The position numbers and the translations under genes were made by a program. The notes under the pieces were generated by a model. It ran no database searches and was not told the DNA's origin. It saw nothing but the letters and a program-made list of their open reading frames with translations. From HGM12587 sp964602445 (GTDB lineage Bacteria > Bacillota > Clostridia > Lachnospirales > Lachnospiraceae), in NCBI GenBank assembly GCA_964602445.1, contig CAZRQV010000016.1:1-43924 (forward strand): 43,924 nt of DNA, written 5' to 3'. This document shows, in pieces, positions 8,797-15,739 of this stretch. Numbering within the stretch: the stretch's first letter is position 1; each line of letters opens with the position of its first letter.

Positions 8797-11118
8797 TTAT
8801 TGTACGATTGCCTGTTCAATTACCTGTTCCATACTGTCCACAAACAGGATTTCCATGCCCCGTTTGATCTCCGCTGATATTTCTTCGATATCTTTTTCAT
8901 TTTTCCCCGGCACAAGAACGGTCTTAATACCGGCATTTTTTGCTGCCAGAATTTTTTCTTTCAGTCCGCCGATCGGCAGTACCCGACCGCGCAGTGTGAT
9001 TTCTCCGGTCATTGCCACAGAAGCTTTTACCGGCTTTTCAATGATCGCAGACAACATGGCCGTGGCCATGGTAATTCCCGCAGAAGGACCGTCTTTCGGT
9101 ACTGCTCCTTCCGGAATGTGAATATGAATATCATGTTTTTCGAAATATTCTTTCTCCACACCATATTTGCTGACGATCGAACGAATATACGTGATTCCTG
9201 CTCTAGCCGATTCTTTCATTACATCTCCAAGCTGTCCTGTTAAGAGCAGTTCTCCTTTGCCCGGCATCACATTCACCTCAATCTGCAGCGTATCTCCGCC
9301 TACACTGGTCCATGCAAGTCCTCGCACGATCCCGATCTCGTCCTGTTCATTTGCCATAGAAAAAGTATACACCGGTTTTCCTAAAAATTTCTCCAGATTT
9401 TTTTCATTGATCCTTATGATTTCCTTATGATCTTCTAAAATCTTTCTGGCACTCTTGCGGCAAAGCTCTCCCAGACGCCGTTCTAACGAACGAACCCCTG
9501 CTTCTCTGGTATATCCCTGGATCAATGCTCTCAGTCCGCCGTCACTGATCTTCATCTGCTCCGGTTTCAGTCCGTTCTTTTCCAACTGTTTCGGCAGAAG
9601 ATGATCTTTGGCAATATGAAATTTCTCATTTTCTGTATAACTGCTGACTTCGATGATTTCCATACGGTCATATAACGGTCTTGGAATATTGTGTGCATCG
9701 TTGGCTGTCGCAATAAACAGCACTTCTGACAGATCCATCGGCAATTCAATGTAATGATCCCTGAATTTGTCATTCTGTTCGCTGTCCAGTACTTCCAGCA
9801 GTGCTGCCGATGTGTCGCCTCTGTAATTGCTGCTGACTTTGTCGATCTCATCCAGAAGCATCAACGGATTCTTTACCCCTGCCTGCTTCATGCCTGCTGC
9901 AATCCTTCCCGGCATGGCTCCCACATAGGTTCTTCTGTGACCGCGGATCTCTGCCTCATCCTGAACACCGCCAAGGCAGATTCTGACATACTTTTTGCTC
10001 AATGCTTTTGCAATGGATCTGGCGATAGATGTTTTTCCCGTTCCCGGCGGTCCTACAAGACAGAGGATCGGACTCTGTCCCTGTTTGTTCAACGTTCTGA
10101 CCGCAAGAAATTCCAGCACTCGTTCTTTCACCGCTTCCAGTCCGTAATGATCCGCATCCAGAATCTCTCTGGCCGCTTTCAGATCTGCCGTTTCTTTTTG
10201 ATGTTTATTCCACGGCATTTCCAGCAGTGTTTCAATATATCCACGGATCACACCGCTCTCGGAAGAATTCATTCCCAGCAGTTTCAGTCGGCTGATCTCT
10301 TTTTCCAACTTTTCTTTGACTTCTTTCGGTGCTTTCAGCTTGTTTGCTGCTTCCATAAAACCGTCCAGCTCTGACTGAATATTGTCTTCTCCCAGCTCTT
10401 CCCGGATTGTTTTTAATTCTTCTCTTAAAATATATTCTTTCTGATTTTTATCTACCCTTGCTTTTACTTTTTCTTCCAGATCACGTTTGATCTGCAGAAT
10501 TTCCATCTCATTGTTCAAGACCAGAAGAACCTGCTCATATTTTTCAGAAAGTTTTCCAAATTCCAAAATCGACTGCATTTTCTGCCATTTCAGCATGGCA
10601 TGTACCGGAATCAGATTCATTAAACGTTCCAAATCCTGCATTTCAGACAGCTGGTGAATCACATCTTTATTCAGTTTTCCGTGAATCTCCGCATATTGTT
10701 TAAACGTATCTACCAGTCCCCGAAGCATGGCTTCCACACATTCCTCCGGCATTTCCTGCAGATCATTTTCATTATTTGCGATGCTGACTTCTGCTTCTAA
10801 AAATTTATCGTTATCCAAAAGATCGATCAGTTCCGCCCGTTCCACAGCTTCTACAAGTACACGTACCAGACCATGCTGCAGCTTTGTCATCTGTTTAATA
10901 GTCACGATCGTTCCGGCAGTAAAAAGCTCTTCTCTGTCCGGATTTTCAATTTCCGGATCTTTCTGTGTCACTACAAACAATTTCTGATTTGTAGTCAATG
11001 CCCGTTCTACGGCTCTTTTGGATTTTGCTCTGCTCACATCAAAGTGAACGATCATGTCCGGCAGAATCGTCATTCCTCTGAGCGCCACCGCCGGCATTCG
11101 CTGAATGATGTCTTTCAT
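8797..11118 (-). CDS. lon: ATP-dependent Lon protease, LonA type
   Basis: The 773-residue product has the full LonA order: N-terminal substrate domain (about 1-200), coiled linker, AAA+ module with Walker A GPPGTGKT and Walker B LMLLDEIDK, and the C-terminal protease domain. The catalytic dyad is Ser679 in DGPSAGIT and Lys722 in GGLKEK, the same numbering as in E. coli. Lon degrades damaged and regulatory proteins in the cytoplasm. The Shine-Dalgarno is AAGGAGA. The 124 bases between clpX and lon contain no convincing promoter or terminator, so read-through from clpPX is the simplest reading. Confidence 0.97.
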   Translation of the reverse strand: MKDIIQRMPAVALRGMTILPDMIVHFDVSRAKSKRAVERALTTNQKLFVVTQKDPEIENPDREELFTAGTIVTIKQMTKLQHGLVRVLVEAVERAELIDLLDNDKFLEAEVSIANNENDLQEMPEECVEAMLRGLVDTFKQYAEIHGKLNKDVIHQLSEMQDLERLMNLIPVHAMLKWQKMQSILEFGKLSEKYEQVLLVLNNEMEILQIKRDLEEKVKARVDKNQKEYILREELKTIREELGEDNIQSELDGFMEAANKLKAPKEVKEKLEKEISRLKLLGMNSSESGVIRGYIETLLEMPWNKHQKETADLKAAREILDADHYGLEAVKERVLEFLAVRTLNKQGQSPILCLVGPPGTGKTSIARSIAKALSKKYVRICLGGVQDEAEIRGHRRTYVGAMPGRIAAGMKQAGVKNPLMLLDEIDKVSSNYRGDTSAALLEVLDSEQNDKFRDHYIELPMDLSEVLFIATANDAHNIPRPLYDRMEIIEVSSYTENEKFHIAKDHLLPKQLEKNGLKPEQMKISDGGLRALIQGYTREAGVRSLERRLGELCRKSARKILEDHKEIIRINEKNLEKFLGKPVYTFSMANEQDEIGIVRGLAWTSVGGDTLQIEVNVMPGKGELLLTGQLGDVMKESARAGITYIRSIVSKYGVEKEYFEKHDIHIHIPEGAVPKDGPSAGITMATAMLSAIIEKPVKASVAMTGEITLRGRVLPIGGLKEKILAAKNAGIKTVLVPGKNEKDIEEISAEIKRGMEILFVDSMEQVIEQAIVQ

Positions 11119-11242
11119 ATGTTTTGTTTTCTCCTTGTCATTCTAACAGAAAAAGGCCATGAAATCATTCACAGCCCCTCTCTATCCTTCATATAATTGT
11201 TCAGTGCCCTTCCAATTACGGAATCTCGGTCATTGAACTGTC

Positions 11243-12475
11243 TTATCTCTCTATGATCGGCTGTCCTTTTCCTTCAACAACCTCTTTTGTAATTTTACAG
11301 TGCTTAATGGTCTCATCGGATGGAATCGTATACATCGTATCCATCATCATGGTTTCCATGATCGCACGTAATCCTCTAGCACCGGTCTTCCTGGTGATCG
11401 TCTGATCCGCAATCGCTTCCAGCGCATCTTTTTCAAAGGAAAGCTGCACACCGTCCAGTTCAAATAATTTTTTATACTGTTTTACGATGGAGTTTTTCGG
11501 TTCTGTCAGAATATGAACCATATCTTCCTTCGTCAGTGAATCTAAGGACACGGTAACAGGAACACGGCCTACGAATTCCGGAATCATACCAAACTTGATA
11601 AAGTCTTCCGGAAGTGCTTCTCTCAGGATTGTACCGCGGTTTTTCTCACTCAGCGTCGTAACTTCTGAATTAAATCCGATGGATTTTTTATCCATACGGC
11701 TTTCAATGATCTTATCCAAACCTTCAAAGGCTCCGCCACAGATAAAGAGAATATTGGTCGTATTGATTGGAATCAGTTCCTGATGCGGATGCTTTCTTCC
11801 GCCCTGCGGCGGTACGTGGGCTTCCGTACCTTCTACAATCTTCAAAAGTGCCTGCTGTACCCCTTCACCGGATACATCTCTGGTGATGGATGGATTTTCA
11901 GACTTTCTTGTGATCTTATCGATTTCATCGATGTAAACGATTCCGTATTCTGCACGTTCTACATTTCCGTCTGCTGCTTCGATCAGCTTTAACAGAATAT
12001 TTTCTACGTCTTCTCCTACATATCCGGCTTCCGTTAATGTAGTAGCATCTGCAATGGCAAACGGTACATTTAACATTCTTGCCAGCGTCTGGGCAAGCAG
12101 TGTCTTTCCGGAACCAGTCGGACCCAACATCAAAATATTGCTCTTCTGCAGTTCTACATCACTTTCCTGATTCTGCATTGCAAGAACTCTTTTATAGTGA
12201 TTGTAAACAGAAACTGCCAGCACTTTCTTTGCTGCATCCTGACCAATGACATAATCATCCAGAAATTTCTTGATCTCTACCGGTTTTAACAGATTGATCT
12301 CGCCCGAATCGATGTCCATATGGTCGTATTCATACTCTTCTTCTACGATTCCGACACAAACATCCACACACTCATTACAGATAAACACTCCGTTTGGACC
12401 TGCAATCAGTTTGCGTACTTCATCCTGTGACTTCCCGCAAAATGAGCATTTTATATTGTCTTTATATCTAGCCAT
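11243..12475 (-). CDS. clpX: ATP-dependent Clp protease ATP-binding subunit ClpX
   Basis: The 410-residue AAA+ unfoldase begins with the C4 zinc-binding domain (CSFCGKS and CNECVDVC), then Walker A GPTGSGKT, Walker B IVYIDEIDK, and the ClpP-contacting IGF-type loop. It unfolds tagged substrates and feeds them to ClpP. The Shine-Dalgarno GGAGG is 5 bases from the ATG. Only 13 bases separate it from clpP, so the two are co-transcribed. Confidence 0.97.
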   Translation of the reverse strand: MARYKDNIKCSFCGKSQDEVRKLIAGPNGVFICNECVDVCVGIVEEEYEYDHMDIDSGEINLLKPVEIKKFLDDYVIGQDAAKKVLAVSVYNHYKRVLAMQNQESDVELQKSNILMLGPTGSGKTLLAQTLARMLNVPFAIADATTLTEAGYVGEDVENILLKLIEAADGNVERAEYGIVYIDEIDKITRKSENPSITRDVSGEGVQQALLKIVEGTEAHVPPQGGRKHPHQELIPINTTNILFICGGAFEGLDKIIESRMDKKSIGFNSEVTTLSEKNRGTILREALPEDFIKFGMIPEFVGRVPVTVSLDSLTKEDMVHILTEPKNSIVKQYKKLFELDGVQLSFEKDALEAIADQTITRKTGARGLRAIMETMMMDTMYTIPSDETIKHCKITKEVVEGKGQPIIER

Positions 12476-12488
12476 TCATTCCTCCGAT

Positions 12489-13070
12489 TTAGTGATTGGA
12501 AATGACCGTATCAATGAGTCCGTAAGCTGCTGCTTCCTCTGCACTCATATAATGATCACGTTCAGTATCACGTTCAATCACTTCTAATGGCTGATTGGTA
12601 TTTGCAGCCAAAATTTCATTTAATTTTGTTCTGGTGCGCAGGATATGTTCTGCTACGATCTTAATCTCTGTTGCCTGACCCTGTGCTCCGCCGGATGGCT
12701 GATGAATCATCACTTCTGCATTTGGAAGCGCATAACGTTTTCCTTTGGCACCGCTGGATAATAAAAATGCACCCATACTTGCTGCCATACCGATACAAAT
12801 CGTAGAAACATCACATTTGATGTAATTCATCGTATCGTAGATTGCCATTCCTGCAGTAACAGAACCTCCCGGACTGTTAATGTATAAATGAATATCCTTG
12901 TTTGGATCTTCTGCTTCCAAAAACAGAAGCTGTGCAACGATCACACTTGCAGATGCATCATTGACTTCTCCATCAAGGAAAATAATTCTCTCTTTTAATA
13001 AACGGGAATAAATGTCATAAGAACGTTCACCGCGGCTGGTCTGTTCAATGACGTAAGGGACTAAACTCAT
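12489..13070 (-). CDS. clpP: ATP-dependent Clp protease proteolytic subunit ClpP
   Basis: The 193-residue serine protease subunit forms the double heptamer chamber with ClpX. The triad is visible as Ser98 (GMAASMGA), His123 (MIHQP) and Asp172 (ERDHYMS). The start MSLVPYV at 13070 follows AGGAGG at 6 bases; an upstream GTG/ATG extension of 15 residues would run into the terminator-like hairpin at 13097-13125. That hairpin ends about 20 bases upstream of the ATG, leaving no room for a promoter between them, so clpPX expression must cross or begin upstream of it. Confidence 0.97.
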   Translation of the reverse strand: MSLVPYVIEQTSRGERSYDIYSRLLKERIIFLDGEVNDASASVIVAQLLFLEAEDPNKDIHLYINSPGGSVTAGMAIYDTMNYIKCDVSTICIGMAASMGAFLLSSGAKGKRYALPNAEVMIHQPSGGAQGQATEIKIVAEHILRTRTKLNEILAANTNQPLEVIERDTERDHYMSAEEAAAYGLIDTVISNH

Positions 13071-13090
13071 GATTTTCCTCCTCGCTTTTA

Positions 13091-13125
13091 CAAAAAGGGA
13101 CACAGCGGTAATCACGCTGTGTCCC
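13091..13125 (-). terminator. Intrinsic terminator or attenuator between tig and clpP
   Basis: On the minus strand an 11-bp perfect stem (GGGACACAGCG, 7-base loop, CGCTGTGTCCC) is followed by TTTTTG. It ends tig transcripts, but because it abuts the clpP ribosome-binding site it may act as a partial terminator or attenuator for clpP-clpX-lon. Confidence 0.88.
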
Positions 13126-13148
13126 GCCCTATATTACCTTTGATACCT

Positions 13149-13166
13149 GTTACGTTTGACCGTAAC
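13149..13166. repeat. Inverted repeat GTTACG-N6-CGTAAC downstream of tig
   Basis: A perfect 6-bp inverted repeat with a 6-base centre (minus strand GTTACG GTCAAA CGTAAC) lies between the tig stop and the terminator hairpin. The centre contains GGTCAAA, which resembles half of a CtsR heat-shock operator, but a second half-site at proper spacing is missing. It could be an RNA hairpin or a protein site. Confidence 0.45.
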
Positions 13167-13189
13167 GCTCTGTATGCTTTGGACAGTAA

Positions 13190-14476
13190 TTATACTTCTT
13201 TTGCAGCTTCTGTAACTAAGTCTACTGCTTTTTCAATTGCCATATCCATTTTGATCTGAGCTTTTTCATCTGCGCTCATGATTTCTGCAAGCTTATCAGC
13301 TTCCATCTTGTATGTTTCAGCCATCTTAGCGATTTCTGCTGTTACATCTTCTTCCGGAATTTCGATGTTTTCTGCTTTCACAACTGCTTCCAGTACCAGT
13401 CTGCTCTGGATACGTTTTACAGCCTGTGGTTTCATCTGTTCGATTGCTGCATCCAGTGTCATTCCTGTGAACTGTAAGTACTGTTCAAAAGAAAGACCTT
13501 GTCCCTGGATTCTTCTTGCGAAGTCGTCTACTAACTGACGAGCCTGTGTATCGATCATTGCTTCCGGAATATCCATTTCAGCGTTTTCGATAATCTTTTC
13601 GATCACTGCATCTTCTTTTGCTCTCTTTGCTGCTGCAGTTTTTGTTTCAGCTAATTTTGCTCTTACATCTTCTTTGTATTCAGCTAATGTATCGAATTTA
13701 GATACGTCCTGAGCGAAATCATCATCTAATTCAGGAAGTTCTTTTGTTTTGATTTCATTTACAACACATTTGAATACTGCTGCTTTTCCAGCAAGTTCTT
13801 TTGCCTGATATTCTTCTGGGAAAGTAACGTTTACTTCTAATTCTTTTCCGATTTCAGCGCCTACTAACTGTTCTTCGAATCCTGGGATAAATGCTCCGGA
13901 ACCGATTGTCAGCGGATAGTTTTCTCCTTTGCCGCCTTCAAATGCTGTACCGTCAACAAATCCTTCGAAATCAAGCATGATCATATCACCGTTTTCAACA
14001 GCTCTGCCTTCTACACTGATTGTTCTTGCATTTTTTTCTCTTTCTTTTTCAAGTTCTGTTGCTACTTCTTCATCTGTAACTTCTACATCTGCTTTTTCTA
14101 CTTCGATGTCTTTATATGCACCTAAAGTTACTTCTGGTTTTACAGCTACTTCTGCTGTGAAGATGAATGGTTTTCCTTTTTCGATCTGTACGATATCGAT
14201 CACTGGTCTGGAAACGATTTCTACGCCGCATTCATCTGCTGCTTTTTCGTATTCTCCCGGGATCAGGATATTTGCTGCATCTTCATAGAAGAAACCGGCA
14301 CCATACATTTTTTCTACCATCTGACGAGGTACTTTTCCTTTACGGAAACCTGGAATGCTGATTTTAGATTTCTGTTTGTTGTAAGCTGCCTGAATTGCTT
14401 TATCTAATTCTTCTGCTGCTACTTCGATTGTAAGTTTTGCCATATTTTTCTCAAGTGTTTCAACTTTTACGCTCAT
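13190..14476 (-). CDS. tig: Trigger factor (ribosome-bound chaperone, FKBP-type PPIase)
   Basis: The 428-residue product has the ribosome-binding N-terminal domain with the FRKGKVPR signature, an FKBP-type prolyl isomerase domain (about 155-240) and a long helical C-terminal chaperone domain rich in Ala, Glu and Lys. It binds nascent chains at the tunnel exit. Start MSVKVETLEKN at 14476 has AAGGAGG 6 bases upstream; an in-frame start 18 bases earlier lacks a site. The leader is structured (see 14488-14542) and a promoter lies about 155 bases upstream. The order tig-clpP-clpX-lon is conserved in Firmicutes. Confidence 0.97.
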   Translation of the reverse strand: MSVKVETLEKNMAKLTIEVAAEELDKAIQAAYNKQKSKISIPGFRKGKVPRQMVEKMYGAGFFYEDAANILIPGEYEKAADECGVEIVSRPVIDIVQIEKGKPFIFTAEVAVKPEVTLGAYKDIEVEKADVEVTDEEVATELEKEREKNARTISVEGRAVENGDMIMLDFEGFVDGTAFEGGKGENYPLTIGSGAFIPGFEEQLVGAEIGKELEVNVTFPEEYQAKELAGKAAVFKCVVNEIKTKELPELDDDFAQDVSKFDTLAEYKEDVRAKLAETKTAAAKRAKEDAVIEKIIENAEMDIPEAMIDTQARQLVDDFARRIQGQGLSFEQYLQFTGMTLDAAIEQMKPQAVKRIQSRLVLEAVVKAENIEIPEEDVTAEIAKMAETYKMEADKLAEIMSADEKAQIKMDMAIEKAVDLVTEAAKEV

Positions 14477-14487
14477 GTTTATCCTCC

Positions 14488-14504
14488 TTAACATTCTATG
14501 TTAA
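14488..14504 (-). promoter_or_regulatory. Small hairpin abutting the tig Shine-Dalgarno
   Basis: Minus-strand TTAACAT-AGA-ATGTTAA is a perfect 7-bp inverted repeat with a 3-base loop. Its 3' arm runs straight into AAGGAGG, sharing the AA, so folding could modulate ribosome access to tig. Confidence 0.5.
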
Positions 14505-14513
14505 ACATTTCCC

Positions 14514-14542
14514 AGTCTGTGAAAACGGCCATTTTCCAGACT
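14514..14542 (-). promoter_or_regulatory. Second hairpin in the tig leader
   Basis: Minus-strand AGTCTGGAAAA, a 6-base loop, and TTTTCACAGACT pair over 11 bp with one bulged A. It is not followed by a T-tract, so it is not a simple terminator. Confidence 0.5.
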
Positions 14543-14631
14543 TCTTATGAACTGCGCTGTGCTGCAGCCCATAGCTTTTTTCATATCTGATTGGTAAAAA
14601 CCATGCTTTTCGCATGATTACACATCTAAAG

Positions 14632-14660
14632 AGTATATCATAGGATCTTTTAAATTTCCA
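14632..14660 (-). promoter_or_regulatory. Promoter for tig
   Basis: TGGAAA (14660-14655), 17 bases, TATACT (14637-14632) on the minus strand. It lies between the DJ-1 family gene and tig and gives a leader of about 150 bases that contains at least three short hairpins (one is CATGC-GAAAA-GCATG near 14602-14616, followed by GGTTTTT). Confidence 0.6.
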
Positions 14661-14686
14661 GTACTTTTTTTAGCCTTTGTGCAGGA

Positions 14687-15238
14687 TCAGCCCACATACA
14701 TGATTCCGTCTCTGATCTGATCTGCCGTTTCCCCATCTGTCAGCTGTCGAATCAGCTCCAAACCGAATTCGATGGCAGCTCCCATGCCTTTGGCTGTTAC
14801 GATATTACCGTCTGTAACGACCTGTGCTGTGCTTACTTTGGCACCTGCTAAGGCATCCTCAAATCCCGGATAACAGGTTGCTTCTTTTCCGTTTAAAAAT
14901 CCCAGTGCTCCGAACACGCTTGGGGCTGCACAGATCGCAGCCAGCAATTTTCCGGCTTCCTGATGTTTTTTCAGAAGAGTGCCCAACGCTTCATGAGCCC
15001 CCAGATTTTTCGTTCCCGGCATTCCGCCCGGCAGAACCAGCACTTCTGCATCTGCATAATCATATTCTGCAAATACACCGTCTGCACTTACTTCGATCCC
15101 ATGGGAACCGGTTACTTTCTTTGTTTCCATAATAGAAACCATGGTTGTGTCAATCTTCGCCCTGCGAAGAAGATCTACTACTGTCAATCCTTCGATTTCT
15201 TCAAAACCGTCTGCTAAAAATACATATGCTCTGCTCAT
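14687..15238 (-). CDS. DJ-1/PfpI family protein (ThiJ/YajL type)
   Basis: The 183-residue product has the DJ-1 fold signatures: DGFEEIE near the N terminus (Glu16 equivalent to DJ-1 Glu18), VLPGGMPG, and the nucleophile elbow AAICAAPS with Cys103. Members of this subfamily (TIGR01383) are linked to oxidative or carbonyl stress defence; the precise reaction is disputed. The ATG at 15238 is chosen over a GTG three bases earlier because AGGAGA is 6 bases before the ATG. It overlaps the CYTH stop by one base (TGATG), so it is translationally coupled to it. Confidence 0.9.
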   Translation of the reverse strand: MSRAYVFLADGFEEIEGLTVVDLLRRAKIDTTMVSIMETKKVTGSHGIEVSADGVFAEYDYADAEVLVLPGGMPGTKNLGAHEALGTLLKKHQEAGKLLAAICAAPSVFGALGFLNGKEATCYPGFEDALAGAKVSTAQVVTDGNIVTAKGMGAAIEFGLELIRQLTDGETADQIRDGIMYVG

Positions 15239-15705
15239 CACTCTTCTCCTTTTTTTCCGAAAAGCATTCTGCTCATGTAACTGTTATGATATCTGCCGTC
15301 AAAAGTCACTTCTTCCCCAAACCATTCCGGTGGAGCAAAGGCATTGGCCTGCTGTTCTGACTGAAATTCTACTTCTGCCAGAATCAACGGGGCAAACGGC
15401 ATTTCAAATACATCTACTTCAGCCGTCAGATGATCTGACTCCAGCGGAATCAGATATCTGTTTTTGCTGATGATGTTCCCATCTGCTTTTTTCAGCAGAT
15501 GTTCATAGGCGCTTCGGTTCAGCGGCAGATTGTATTCTTCTCTTGCCATCATACCGCTGCCTTTATAAGTCATGTAATATTGCTCGTCCTCTCTGCGAAC
15601 CCTTACCACAGGATCCGTACAAAGATATGCTTGTTCTATTTTATGACATTCATACATTTTCAGATCCGGAAGTGTTTTTAACAGATATTTTTTCTCAATT
15701 TCCAT
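15238..15705 (-). CDS. CYTH domain protein (tunnel-fold triphosphatase)
   Basis: The 155 residues begin MEIEKKYLL, the ExExK signature of CYTH (adenylate cyclase-thiamine triphosphatase) proteins. The paired basic strands VRVRRE and YYMTYKGS and the acidic EVDVFE and AEVEF are in place to bind triphosphate and metal. Short bacterial CYTH proteins often hydrolyse inorganic or thiamine triphosphate; the real substrate cannot be read from sequence. It sits 34 bases after the PBP gene and overlaps the DJ-1 gene, forming a three-gene operon. Confidence 0.85.
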   Translation of the reverse strand: MEIEKKYLLKTLPDLKMYECHKIEQAYLCTDPVVRVRREDEQYYMTYKGSGMMAREEYNLPLNRSAYEHLLKKADGNIISKNRYLIPLESDHLTAEVDVFEMPFAPLILAEVEFQSEQQANAFAPPEWFGEEVTFDGRYHNSYMSRMLFGKKGEE

Positions 15706-15739
15706 CGTATCGTTTCTTTCTGAATCTTTTTTTTGATCT

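Noticed and set aside
11119..11242. Possible small gene between clpX and lon (about 30 sense codons ending REGL-stop)
   Set aside because: The frame has no usable start codon or ribosome site before its last few codons.
13130..13166. CtsR heat-shock operator in front of clpP
   Set aside because: A GGTCAAA heptamer is present but the direct repeat at 3-base spacing required by CtsR is not; the similarity may be chance.
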